Shown one piece after another: positions 18,671 through 26,974 of a DNA stretch of 64,000 nucleotides (the stretch's first letter is position 1; every line of letters starts with the position of its first letter). The notes beneath the pieces are model-generated. The model was not told the DNA's origin. It saw only the letters and a list, made by a program, of their open reading frames with translations, and ran no database searches. Position numbers and translations under genes: made by a program. Source of the stretch: CAIXZV01 sp963697365 (GTDB lineage: Bacteria; Chloroflexota; Limnocylindria; Limnocylindrales; CSP1-4); NCBI GenBank assembly GCA_963697365.1, contig CAVONT010000005.1, positions 19,276-83,275 of the forward strand, in the 5' to 3' direction.

Positions 18671-19134
18671 TGCGCCGCACGGTGGCGCTCCACCTCGTGC
18701 CGCTGGTCGTGGCCCTGCTTGCTGCCGGGTGCGGCCCATGGCCGTCCACTCCGTCGGTCACCCTGGCCTCCGGACAGCTCGGCGACAGCTCGTGGAGCCT
18801 GGTCCTCGAGGACGCCGATGACGGCGTGTGCCTGGAGGTGGTGTTCCCGCCCGAGGCATCCGGCGTGTGTCCTGGCGAGGGCGGGTCCTTCGGGATCAAC
18901 GTGTTCGACGATCCCGGCGGGAACGGCAGCATCCTGATCGCGCAGGTTGACGACCGGACGATGGTCGAGGGCGACGTGACGTTCGACCTCCGCCCTGGGG
19001 CACCGGTGCGCATCGTCGACGTGGGCCAGTACGGGCGACTTGCGGTTGCCGCCATCGAGGGTGACCAGCAGCCGCTCTCGGTCGTGCTGCGGAACGCCGA
19101 CAGGACCAGCACGCAGACCATCGACGTCCCGTAA
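18667..19134 (+). CDS. Predicted lipoprotein of unknown function
   Basis: A 155-aa exported protein: a positively charged start (MMRRT), a hydrophobic stretch and the lipobox LLAAGC, with C22 as the likely lipidated cysteine. The mature part is acidic and beta-rich with no family I recognise; a Cys pair (C47 and C59) may form a disulfide. It overlaps rnhB by 4 bp (ATGA), so it is probably co-transcribed, though no functional link is apparent. Confidence 0.72.
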   Translation: MMRRTVALHLVPLVVALLAAGCGPWPSTPSVTLASGQLGDSSWSLVLEDADDGVCLEVVFPPEASGVCPGEGGSFGINVFDDPGGNGSILIAQVDDRTMVEGDVTFDLRPGAPVRIVDVGQYGRLAVAAIEGDQQPLSVVLRNADRTSTQTIDVP

Positions 19135-19168
19135 GCCGCGGGTAAGTCGAGGGCGTCATCGTGGGGGC

Positions 19169-19570
19169 ATGCAGCGCCGGACGACAACCGCCGCACAGCT
19201 CGCCGGCGACATGGCCGAGGACGAGGTGGCTGGCCGCCTCGAGCAGGCAGGCTGGACGATCCTCGGGCGGAACGTGCGAGTCGGGCGGTCAGAGCTGGAC
19301 ATCGTGGCGGTGGATCCGGGGCCGGCCCCGGCACTGGTCGTGGTGGAGGTGCGCTGGCGGAACCGACGCGACTTCGGTCTGGCGGAGGAGTCGCTCGACC
19401 ACCGCAAGCGGGCGGCGTTGCGGCGCGCCATCGGCACACTGCTGGAGGCTGGGTCGCTTCCCGATGGTGCCCGGCTGCCCCCGCTGCCCTTGCGTGTGGA
19501 CCTGGTCGCGGTCGATCCGGCACCCTCAGGCGAACTCTCCGTCCGACACCACCGTGCGGTGCGGCCCTGA
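19169..19570 (+). CDS. yraN: UPF0102 (YraN) family protein
   Basis: A 133-aa protein with the UPF0102 nuclease-like fold signature: MAEDEVAGRLEQAGWTILGRNVR, then SELDIVAVD and VVVEVRWRNRRDFGLAEES, matching the E...D...E-X-K/R pattern of the restriction-endonuclease superfamily (here EVR, with Arg in place of Lys). Function is unknown; it commonly lies next to rnhB, as here. ATG at 19169 is chosen because upstream sequence lacks similarity. Frequent neighbours are rplS, rnhB and DNA-processing genes, as seen here. Confidence 0.85.
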   Translation: MQRRTTTAAQLAGDMAEDEVAGRLEQAGWTILGRNVRVGRSELDIVAVDPGPAPALVVVEVRWRNRRDFGLAEESLDHRKRAALRRAIGTLLEAGSLPDGARLPPLPLRVDLVAVDPAPSGELSVRHHRAVRP

Positions 19571-20059
19571 GGGGCTCGCGGCGCCAACGGTCGCCGGTCA
19601 ATGGCGCCGCCGGGACTGACAGACAGTCAGAGTACGGTTGCTCGTCAGCGCTCCCGGCCAAATCGAGGCTCCGGCTGACCTCCCGCGAGCGTGAACGAGG
19701 CCGGTTTCACTGCCAGCGAGTCATGGGGCGCGGATGTGGCACGAACGAGCTGACGAACAGTCGTCCTTGTACTAGATGTCACCCGCGGCCCGGATCGTCT
19801 CGGACCGGTGGGTCCGGCGGGGCCACCGCACTCCGGCCGCGTGAGCCCCGGGACGGGCCGCGTGGGCCCCCGTGCTACACTCCGCCTTCGCCGCGGCATG
19901 TCCGCGGTGGTCAATCACGCCCGTCGCCGGCAGGTCGCCGGAACGGAGCCCACACGCGGACACCCGCCCGAACGGGGCGGTGCCCAGGACCGGCCGAGCT
20001 GCGCCGGCACCAGGCCCCCGTCGGAGGTCCGCGGAGGATACAACCGCAGGAGGCTGCCA
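19571..20059 (+). other. Gap between yraN and rpsB, with promoter and long rpsB leader
   Basis: No gene is supported in these 489 bp. An inverted repeat (CGGCGCCA at 19579-19586 with TGGCGCCG at 19602-19609) could end the rnhB-yraN transcript. A candidate extended -10 lies at 19873-19881, implying an untranslated leader of about 170 nt before rpsB. The leader contains the short palindrome CCGCGG-CATGT-CCGCGG. Long rpsB leaders often carry an S2-responsive element; whether this one does is not visible by eye. Confidence 0.5.
19873..19881 (+). promoter_or_regulatory. Candidate extended -10 promoter for rpsB-tsf-pyrH-frr
   Basis: TGC followed by TACACT (19876-19881), the TGC-TA-N2-CT form recurring ahead of ribosomal genes in this window. 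It is about 180 bp before the rpsB start. No canonical -35. Confidence 0.4.
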
Positions 20060-20939
20060 GTGCCCACCGTGTCCATGCGCCAGCTCCTCGAGGCCGGCGT
20101 CCACTTCGGACACCAGACCCGTCGTTGGAACCCGAAGATGAAGCCCTACATCTTCGCGGAGCGCAACGGGATCCACATCATCGACCTGGCCCAGACGCGT
20201 CAAGCGCCTCGACTCGGCGCTCGAGTTCGTCTCGGAGACCGTCGCGCGCGGCGACTACGTGCTCTTCGTGGGCACGAAGAAGCAGGCGCAGGAGCCGGTC
20301 ATGCAGGAGGCCATCCGCGCCGGCCAGCCGTTCGTCACCAAGCGCTGGCTCGGCGGCATGATGACCAACTTCGTCACCATCCGGAAGCGCATCGGCCTGC
20401 TCGAGCAGCTCGAGGCCCGCCAGCTCGCCGGCGACTTCGATCGCCTGCCCAAGAAGGAGGCCGCCCTCCTGACCGAAGAGCTGAACAAGCTCCAGGCCAC
20501 GCTAGGCGGCATCCGCAAGATGAAGCGCCTCCCGGGCGCCATCTTCATCGTCGACCCGCACCGCGAGCGCATCGCCGTCACCGAGGCGAACAAGCTCGAG
20601 ATCCCGGTCGTCGGCACGGGCGACACCAACGTCGATCCCGACGAGCTCGACTTCATCATCCCGGCCAACGACGATGCCATCCGCTCGATCCGCCTGCTCT
20701 GCCAGCTGGTCGCGGATGCCGCGATCGAGGGTGGCCGTGAGCGCGCGGCCCGCGCCTCATCCGAGGCCGAGGTCCGTGAGGCCCCGGTCGCCGAGGAGCC
20801 CGAGTTCGACCAGGTCGCCGCAGCCGACCTTGTGGCACAGCTGGCGGCCGGTGGAACGCTCTCGTTCGACCCGGAGCTTGACGACGACCTGCTGCCCGGC
20901 GCCCCTGCCGCAGCACCCGAGGCCGACGCCGCAGTCTGA
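20060..20939 (+). CDS. rpsB: 30S ribosomal protein S2, reading frame interrupted
   Basis: S2 joins the small subunit late and is essential. The first frame begins at GTG 20060 (RBS GCAGGAGG at 20047-20054) and reads VPTVSMRQLLEAGVHFGHQ through HIIDLAQT. The rest, from VKRLDSALEFVSETVARGD onward, is in the next frame. One surplus base near 20198 explains this. Downstream all S2 blocks are normal (VLFVGTKKQAQE, KRWLGGMMTN, FIVDPHRERIAV, GTGDTNVDPDELDFIIPAND). The tail of about 55 acidic residues is loosely conserved. Because S2 is essential, a sequencing or assembly error is the likeliest cause. Confidence 0.9.
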
Positions 20940-20946
20940 ACCTGGA

Positions 20947-21059
20947 CCGGCCCGCCCCGGACGCTCCGGGAGCCCGGCCGGACCACCCTCCCCGGTGGCA
21001 CGTGTCCGCCGGACAGGGGCGATCGACACACCCCCGGCGTGCAGCCCCGTCTGCACGCC
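20947..21059 (+). other. Two hairpins in the rpsB-tsf gap
   Basis: The 147-bp gap between rpsB and tsf contains a two-tier inverted repeat (CCGGCC at 20947-20952 with GGCCGG at 20976-20981, enclosing CCCGGA/TCCGGG) and a second stem GGCGTGCAG (21036-21044) with CTGCACGCC (21051-21059). Neither is followed by a T-run. They may attenuate or process the rpsB-tsf transcript, as in other bacteria where S2 and EF-Ts levels are set separately. Confidence 0.35.
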
Positions 21060-21086
21060 CCGCGAATGAACAGGAGCACACCCGGA

Positions 21087-21683
21087 ATGGCGATCACCGC
21101 CAGCATGGTCAAGGAGCTGCGCGAGCGCACGGGCGCCGGCATGATGGACTGCAAGCGCGCCCTGGAGGAGACCAACGGCGACCTCGAGCAGGCTGTCGCG
21201 AACCTGCGTGAGCGCGGCCTCGCCGCCGCCCAGAAGAAGGCCGGCCGCGATGCCCGCGAAGGCCTCGTGTCCAGCTACATCCACACCGGCGGCCGCGTCG
21301 GCGTCCTTATCGAGGTCAACTGCGAGACGGACTTCGTGGCCCGCACTGACGAGTTCCAGAAGCTCGTCAAGGACCTCGCGATGCAGGTGGCCGGCCTCGG
21401 CGCTATCTACGTGGACGCAGACCACATCCCCGAGGACGTCGTGGCCGCCAAGAAGGCCGCGCTCGTCGCCGACGATGCCGTCCAGGGCAAGCCCGAGAAC
21501 ATCCGCGAGAAGATCGTGGAAGGCCAGCTCAACAAGTGGTACAAGGAGGTCTGCCTTCTTGAGCAGCCCTTCCGCGACGAGGACCGCACGGTGCGCGAGC
21601 TCGTGACCGAGAAGATCTCGACGATCGGTGAGAACATCCGCGTGCGCCGCTTCATCCGCTTCGTGCTCGGGGAGGAGATGTGA
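21087..21683 (+). CDS. tsf: Elongation factor Ts
   Basis: EF-Ts is the nucleotide-exchange factor for EF-Tu. The 198-aa product is the short form common outside proteobacteria: N-terminal MVKELRERTGAGMMDCKRALEET (UBA-like domain), then GRVGVLIEVNCETDFVART in the core and VCLLEQPFRDEDRTVRELV at the end. The start is ATG 21087 with AGGAG about 10 bp upstream. It overlaps pyrH by 4 bp (GTGA). Confidence 0.97.
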   Translation: MAITASMVKELRERTGAGMMDCKRALEETNGDLEQAVANLRERGLAAAQKKAGRDAREGLVSSYIHTGGRVGVLIEVNCETDFVARTDEFQKLVKDLAMQVAGLGAIYVDADHIPEDVVAAKKAALVADDAVQGKPENIREKIVEGQLNKWYKEVCLLEQPFRDEDRTVRELVTEKISTIGENIRVRRFIRFVLGEEM

Positions 21684-22450
21684 CGGACGCCGGTCGTGAG
21701 ACCGGCTCCGGTGAGGGGCCGGTGACGGCCACCGCCGACGGCCTCCGCTACCACCGGATCCTCCTCAAGCTCTCCGGCGAGGCCCTGCTGGGGGAGCGCC
21801 AGTACGGCGTGGACCCGGCCTTCTGCGCGTTCGTCGCGCACCAGGTCGCCGCGGTCCACGAGATGGGCGTGCAGGTGGGCATCGTGGTCGGGGGCGGCAA
21901 CATCTTCCGTGGCCTCGCCGCGTCGGCGAAGGGCATGGACCGCGCCACCGGCGACTACATCGGCATGCTCGCGACGGTCATGAACGGCCTCGCGCTGCAG
22001 GATGCCATCGAGCGGGCGGGCGTCCCGGTCCGCGTCATGTCGGCCATCTCGATGAACGAGATCGCCGAGCCGTACATCCGGCGGCGCGCCGTGCGCCACC
22101 TCGAGAAGGGCCGCGTCGCCATCTTCGTGGCCGGCACCGGGAACCCGTACTTCACCACGGACACAGCAGCCGCCCTGCGGGCGGTCGAGATCGGCGCCGA
22201 GGTGCTGCTCAAGGCGACCAAGGTGGACGGCGTGTACGACGCCGACCCGGTCAAGGTCCCCACGGCCACCCGCTACGACCGCCTCGGCTACCAGGACGTC
22301 CTCCGCGACCAGCTCAAGGTGCTCGACGCCGCCGCTGTGGCGCTGTGCTCGGAGAACAACCTGCCGATCGTGGTGTTCGATCTCAACGAGCCTGACAATG
22401 TGACGAGGGTGACCCGCGGTGATCGCGTGGGCACCATCATCAGCGCCTGA
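21680..22450 (+). CDS. pyrH: Uridylate kinase
   Basis: UMP kinase phosphorylates UMP to UDP in pyrimidine supply. The 256-aa product has the amino-acid kinase fold: LLKLSGEALLG near residue 29, VVGGGNIFRG, GDYIGMLATVMNGLALQ, and ATKVDGVYDADPVK. About 23 residues precede the conserved region; a later start is possible, but the GTG at 21680 overlapping tsf is favoured by the operon spacing. Order tsf-pyrH-frr is nearly universal. Confidence 0.96.
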   Translation: MTDAGRETGSGEGPVTATADGLRYHRILLKLSGEALLGERQYGVDPAFCAFVAHQVAAVHEMGVQVGIVVGGGNIFRGLAASAKGMDRATGDYIGMLATVMNGLALQDAIERAGVPVRVMSAISMNEIAEPYIRRRAVRHLEKGRVAIFVAGTGNPYFTTDTAAALRAVEIGAEVLLKATKVDGVYDADPVKVPTATRYDRLGYQDVLRDQLKVLDAAAVALCSENNLPIVVFDLNEPDNVTRVTRGDRVGTIISA

Positions 22451-22467
22451 AGCAAGGGGACGATCCG

Positions 22468-23025
22468 ATGACCAGCGAGATCCTTGCTGCTGCAGAGCAC
22501 AAGATGCACCGCGCGGTCGAGGCCATGGAGCGTGACTTCCAGGGCCTCCGGACCGGGCGCGCCTCCACCGCGCTGGTGGAGCGCATCCACGTGGACTACT
22601 ACGGGACGCAGACACCGCTCAACCAGCTCGCGTCCATCTCCGTGCCCGAAGCGCACCAGATCGTGATCCAGCCGTGGGACCGTGGCGTGCTCAACGCCAT
22701 GGAGAAGGCGATCATGAAGAGCGACATCGGCCTCATGCCCAACGTCGACGGGGCGGTGATCCGCCTCAATATCCCGCCCCTCACCGAGGAGCGTCGCAAG
22801 GGCATCGTCAAGACCGTCCACAAGCGGATGGAGGAGGCGAAGGTCGAGATCCGCGGCCTGCGCCGCGATGCCAACGACCACATCAAGAAGGAGGAGAAGG
22901 ACGGCTCGATCGGGTCGGACGAGGCCCATCGCGAGCTGGACCAGCTCCAGAAGATCACGGACCGGGTCATCGCCGACGTCGACCGGATCGGCGGGATCAA
23001 GGAGCAGGAGGTCATGGAGGTCTAG
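22468..23025 (+). CDS. frr: Ribosome recycling factor
   Basis: RRF splits post-termination ribosomes with EF-G. The 185-aa product matches the family end to end: MERDFQGLRTGRASTALVERI, VDYYGTQTPLNQLASISVPE, IRLNIPPLTEERRKGIVK and RRDANDHIKKEEKDGSIGSDE. RBS AAGGGGA lies about 8 bp before the ATG. The stop TAG shares its G with the uppS GTG. Confidence 0.97.
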   Translation: MTSEILAAAEHKMHRAVEAMERDFQGLRTGRASTALVERIHVDYYGTQTPLNQLASISVPEAHQIVIQPWDRGVLNAMEKAIMKSDIGLMPNVDGAVIRLNIPPLTEERRKGIVKTVHKRMEEAKVEIRGLRRDANDHIKKEEKDGSIGSDEAHRELDQLQKITDRVIADVDRIGGIKEQEVMEV

Positions 23026-23840
23026 TGGCCCAGGCGCCGCTCGATCGACCCTTCGCGCGTCCCACCGACGCCCCGCCGCTCGCCCACGTGGGCGGGGCCG
23101 ACGGCGCGGCGCCGGAGATCGTCATGCCCCCGGCAGTGGTGCCGCTGCTCCCGGCCGAGGAGCTGCCGCGCCATGTCGCGATCATCATGGACGGCAACCG
23201 GCGCTGGGCGAAGGCCCGCGGGATCCCGGACTTCGAAGGTCACGCCGCCGGTATGGAGGCCGTTCGCACCCTCCTGCGGCATGCCGTGACACGCGGGATC
23301 CCCACGCTCACGCTCTATGCCTTCAGCCGCGAGAACTGGGCGCGCTCCGACGAGGAGGTCAGCGGCCTGTTCGACCTCCTCGGCCGCGCCATCGCCAGCG
23401 AGACAGACGAGCTTGCCCGCGAGGGCGTTCGGGTCCGGGTGCTTGGGCGATTGGAGGAGCTTCCCCGAGACACGCGCGAGGCCATCGACGCCGCCGTTGC
23501 GCAGACCGCCGGCGGGAGCCGCCTCAACCTCAACATCGCCTGGAACTACGCTGGCCGGACCGAGCTCGTCGACGCCGTGCGCCGCCTCATCGCTGCCGGG
23601 GTCACCGCCGACCAGGTGGACGAGGGCACCATCGCCGAGGGGCTCTACACGGCTGGTCTGCCGGACCCCGACCTGGTCATCCGCACGGGTGGCGAGCAGC
23701 GCATCAGCAACTTCCTTATCTGGCAGTCGGCCTATGCCGAGCTCGTGTTCACCGACTGCCTCTGGCCTGACTTCGGGCCGGACGCGCTCGATGGCGCCAT
23801 CCTCGAGTTCGCCAGCCGCACACGCCGATTCGGTCGCTAG
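23025..23840 (+). CDS. uppS: Undecaprenyl (polyprenyl) diphosphate synthase
   Basis: A cis-prenyltransferase that extends farnesyl diphosphate with isopentenyl diphosphate, giving the lipid carrier for cell-wall precursors. Conserved blocks: HVAIIMDGNRRWAKARG (Asp of MDGN binds Mg), FSRENWARS, and RTGGEQRISNFLIWQSAYAE with FTDCLWPDF. The first 45 residues are a Pro/Ala-rich extension without counterpart, so a start nearer residue 46 is possible; GTG 23025 is preferred from the 1-bp overlap with frr. Its substrate comes from the MEP pathway enzymes encoded just downstream. Confidence 0.95.
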   Translation: MAQAPLDRPFARPTDAPPLAHVGGADGAAPEIVMPPAVVPLLPAEELPRHVAIIMDGNRRWAKARGIPDFEGHAAGMEAVRTLLRHAVTRGIPTLTLYAFSRENWARSDEEVSGLFDLLGRAIASETDELAREGVRVRVLGRLEELPRDTREAIDAAVAQTAGGSRLNLNIAWNYAGRTELVDAVRRLIAAGVTADQVDEGTIAEGLYTAGLPDPDLVIRTGGEQRISNFLIWQSAYAELVFTDCLWPDFGPDALDGAILEFASRTRRFGR

Positions 23841-23851
23841 GAGAGCCCATC

Positions 23852-24676
23852 GTGAAGACCCGCGGCCTGTCCGCGCTGGTGATCGTCCCGGTTCTCCTGG
23901 TCGCTGTGGCGCTCGGGCTGCCCGGTATCGCCCTCCTCCTCGTGGCGCTTGCCATCGTGGGCGGAACCGAAGTGTTCAAGCTTCTCAAGATGGCCGGCTA
24001 CCCATCGCTGGGGCTGTTCGGGACGGTGCTCGCCGTCGCCTTCGTCCTCCAGGCGTTCCTGCAGCCGCTGGGCGACAAGGGCCTCCTGCTCGTGGCCCTC
24101 GGCACGGTCCTCGCAGGCGTGGGCGCATTCACCCAGCAGGACCCTCGCGACGGCCTCGTCGTCTGGTTCACGACCGTCTTCGGGGCGGTCTACGTCGGCC
24201 TTATCGCGTCGGTGCTCCAGGTCGCGGCGATGGCGCCGGCGCTGCCGTCGAGCGCGGTCCTGGCGCCGCTCCAGGCGGAGCGCGGCTGGGTCCTCCTGCT
24301 GGTGTTCGGCGTGTGGGCCTACGACACCGGCGCCTACCTCGTGGGCAGCCAGATCGGGCGGCGCAAGTTCCTCACCCACATCTCGCCGGCCAAGTCGATC
24401 GAGGGCCTCATCGGGGGCATCGTGGTCTCCACGATCGTCACGACCCTGATGCTCGCCCTGCTCGGGCAGAACGCGCTCGGGGGACTGGTGCTGGGGCCGG
24501 TGCTCGCGCTGGCCGCCCAGGCCGGCGACCTCGCCGAGTCCATGCTCAAGCGCGCGGCGGGCGCGAAGGACTCCGGGACCCTGATCCCGGGTCACGGCGG
24601 CATCCTCGACCGCATCGACTCCTTCCTGTTCGCGGGACCAGTCGTCGCGCTGTATGTCGTCGCCGTTGTCAGCTGA
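23852..24676 (+). CDS. cdsA: Phosphatidate cytidylyltransferase
   Basis: CdsA makes CDP-diacylglycerol from phosphatidic acid and CTP in the membrane, feeding phospholipid synthesis. The 274-aa product has about seven hydrophobic segments and the family C-terminal signature AKDSGTLIPGHGGILDRIDS, preceded by FGVWAYDTGAYLVG and SPAKSIEGLIGG. GTG start with TAGGAGAG upstream. The 3' end overlaps dxr by 23 bp, so both are likely translated together. Confidence 0.95.
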   Translation: MKTRGLSALVIVPVLLVAVALGLPGIALLLVALAIVGGTEVFKLLKMAGYPSLGLFGTVLAVAFVLQAFLQPLGDKGLLLVALGTVLAGVGAFTQQDPRDGLVVWFTTVFGAVYVGLIASVLQVAAMAPALPSSAVLAPLQAERGWVLLLVFGVWAYDTGAYLVGSQIGRRKFLTHISPAKSIEGLIGGIVVSTIVTTLMLALLGQNALGGLVLGPVLALAAQAGDLAESMLKRAAGAKDSGTLIPGHGGILDRIDSFLFAGPVVALYVVAVVS

Positions 24677-25874
24677 CCGCGGCCGCCTGCGCGTCGCGCT
24701 GCTGGGCTCGACCGGGAGCATCGGCCGCCAGACCGTCGATGTCCTCGAGGCGCACGCGGACCGGTTCGAGGTCGTCGCGCTCGCGACCGGCCGCAACGCC
24801 CGAGAGCTCGAGGCGCAGGCTGCGCGCCTCCACCCGAGGGCCGTTGCTCTGGCCGATGATGCGGTCACCCTCGACCTCCCATCGGGCACCGTGCGGGTCC
24901 GCGGCGAGGACGCACTGCTTGAGCTCGCCACGCGTGACGACGTCGATCTCGTGATCGTCGGCACCGGTGGCGTCGTGTCGCTCCGGCCCACCCTGGCTGC
25001 CCTCGGACGAGGCAAGGTCGTCGCGACGGCCAACAAGGAAACGCTGGTCGCCGGCGGCCACCTGGTCATGGCCGAGGCCCGCCGCCAGGCCGCCGCTCGT
25101 GCCGCGAAGCTCGCCGGTGACCCGCTCGCCACGCCGCTCGCATGGCTGCGCCCCATCGACTCGGAGCACTCCGCCATCTGGCAGTGCCTCGTCGGCGAAC
25201 CCAGGGAGGGGATCGCGCGCCTGGTGCTCACCGCGTCCGGCGGGCCGTTCCTGGAAACCCCGGACGAGGAGTTCGCGTCCATCACCCCTGAGCGGGCGCT
25301 CAAGCACCCGACCTGGACCATGGGGGCCAAGATCACCATCGACTCCGCCACCCTCGCCAACAAGGGCCTCGAGGTCATCGAGGCCCACTGGCTCTACGAT
25401 GTGCCCTATGACGCGATCGATGTCGTCGTCCACCCGCAGAGCGTCGTTCACTCGGCCGTCCTGTTCGTGGACGGCTCTCTCAAGGCCCAGCTGGGCACCC
25501 CCGACATGCGCATTCCCATCCAGTACGCGTTGACCCACCCCGAGCGGCTGCCGTCCCCAGCGACGCCGCCCGACCTGGTGGCGGCTGCGCGCCTCGACTT
25601 CCGCGCCCCCGATGAGGGGCGGTTCCCGGCTCTCCGCATCGCGCGGGAGGCGGGCCGCCTGGGGCCGCGGGCGTCCGCCGCGCTCATCGCCGCCGACGAG
25701 GTGGCCGTGGCCCGTTTCCTCGACCGAACCTTGGACTTCCCCGGGATCCCGCGTCTCCTCGAGGCGGCCGTGCGCCGCTTCGGCGAGGGACCCGACCAGG
25801 CGCCTGACATCGAGAGCCTCGTCGCCCTCGACCTCGAGGTCCGCGCCGCCTTTGCGACAGGACCGGTGAACTAG
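24654..25874 (+). CDS. dxr: 1-deoxy-D-xylulose 5-phosphate reductoisomerase
   Basis: DXR converts DXP to MEP with NADPH, the committed step of the MEP isoprenoid pathway. The 406-aa product has the nucleotide-binding LLGSTGSIGRQTVDV near residue 16, ATANKETLVAGG, the metal-binding PIDSEHSAIWQCL, LTASGGPF and the MGAKITIDSATLANKGLEVIEA block. A short insertion (RRQAAARAAKLAGDPLATPL) enlarges the loop before the metal site. It overlaps cdsA and abuts rseP directly. IspG of the same pathway is two genes downstream. Confidence 0.96.
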   Translation: MSSPLSADRGRLRVALLGSTGSIGRQTVDVLEAHADRFEVVALATGRNARELEAQAARLHPRAVALADDAVTLDLPSGTVRVRGEDALLELATRDDVDLVIVGTGGVVSLRPTLAALGRGKVVATANKETLVAGGHLVMAEARRQAAARAAKLAGDPLATPLAWLRPIDSEHSAIWQCLVGEPREGIARLVLTASGGPFLETPDEEFASITPERALKHPTWTMGAKITIDSATLANKGLEVIEAHWLYDVPYDAIDVVVHPQSVVHSAVLFVDGSLKAQLGTPDMRIPIQYALTHPERLPSPATPPDLVAAARLDFRAPDEGRFPALRIAREAGRLGPRASAALIAADEVAVARFLDRTLDFPGIPRLLEAAVRRFGEGPDQAPDIESLVALDLEVRAAFATGPVN

Positions 25875-26972
25875 ATGACCGAGCTGCTCCAGTCCATCGG
25901 GACGATCATCGTCTTCATCCTCCTGCTGGGCGGGCTCGTGCTGATCCACGAGATCGGCCACTTCGTGACCGCGCGCGCCGCCAGGGTCAAGGTGCTCGAG
26001 TTCGGGATCGGGTTCCCGCCCCGGGCGAAGGTGATCAAGCGCGGGGAGGAGACGACCTACACGCTCAACTGGCTTCCAATCGGCGGCTTCGTCAAGCTCG
26101 AGGGCGAGGACGGCGACGAGAAGGACGATCCGCGCTCGTTCTCCAACCAGCGCCTGATCACCAAGATGGTGATCCTGGTCGCGGGCGTCGTGATGAACCT
26201 GCTGCTCGCCCTTGTGATCTTCACCGGGATCGCCATGTGGGGTGAGCCCGCGATCGGCGTGACGACACAGGAGATCGCCACCGGATCGCCGGCGGAGGCC
26301 ATCGGCTTGCAGCCAGGCGACACGATCGTCAGGGTGAACGGGGTGGAATACTCCGCGTTCGACCAGCGCTTCCCGACGGAAGACCTCCGCTCGCTGGCCG
26401 GCCAGACGATCGTCATCGGCGTCGTGCACGTGGACGGGCAAGCGCAGGACTACACCGTCACCCTGCGCGTGCCGGCGTCCGAGACCGAGGGCGCGCTTGG
26501 CATCGCGCAGCTCTCTGGCAAGCAGGTCGGGACCATCGATCGCACGTTCGTCGAGGCGATCCAGGTCGGCTGGCAGCGTACGGTCGACGCCTTCACGATG
26601 ATCCTCGGCGGTCTCGGTGACCTCGGTCGATCGATCGTGACCAATCCGACTGCGGCGCCCGAGGGGGCGGCGGGTCCCGTGGGGATCGCGTTCCAGGTGG
26701 GCGACATCATGTGGAACCTCGGCCCCCTCTACCTGCTGTACCTGGCCGGGCTCCTGTCGGCCAACCTGGCGCTCGTGAACATCCTGCCCTTCCCGCCGCT
26801 CGACGGCGGCAGGATGCTCATGCTGCTGCTCAAGGCGATCCCGGGCCTCGGGTCCAGGATCTCGCTGCGTGCGGAGCAGCTGACCTACGCGATCGGGTTC
26901 GTGGCGCTGTTCACGTTCCTGATCTGGATCACCGTGTTCGACGTCGCCCGCCTCGTTGGCGGAGGCAACTGA
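25875..26972 (+). CDS. rseP: Site-2 protease RseP
   Basis: A membrane zinc metalloprotease (M50) that cuts transmembrane substrates, typically anti-sigma factors, within the bilayer. The 365-aa product has HEIGHF near residue 26 (HEXXH-type zinc site), a PDZ domain around residues 120-200 (SPAEAIGLQPGDTIVRVNGVE) and the second active-site motif NILPFPPLDGGRM near residue 310. Four hydrophobic segments are seen. It begins 1 bp after the dxr stop. No anti-sigma factor gene is near, so the substrate is unknown. Confidence 0.94.
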   Translation: MTELLQSIGTIIVFILLLGGLVLIHEIGHFVTARAARVKVLEFGIGFPPRAKVIKRGEETTYTLNWLPIGGFVKLEGEDGDEKDDPRSFSNQRLITKMVILVAGVVMNLLLALVIFTGIAMWGEPAIGVTTQEIATGSPAEAIGLQPGDTIVRVNGVEYSAFDQRFPTEDLRSLAGQTIVIGVVHVDGQAQDYTVTLRVPASETEGALGIAQLSGKQVGTIDRTFVEAIQVGWQRTVDAFTMILGGLGDLGRSIVTNPTAAPEGAAGPVGIAFQVGDIMWNLGPLYLLYLAGLLSANLALVNILPFPPLDGGRMLMLLLKAIPGLGSRISLRAEQLTYAIGFVALFTFLIWITVFDVARLVGGGN

Positions 26973-26974
26973 CC

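Noticed and set aside
20185..20205. Programmed +1 frameshift in rpsB
   Set aside because: No slippery codon, stop codon or stimulator at the site, and similar breaks occur in unrelated genes, so an error is the simpler explanation.
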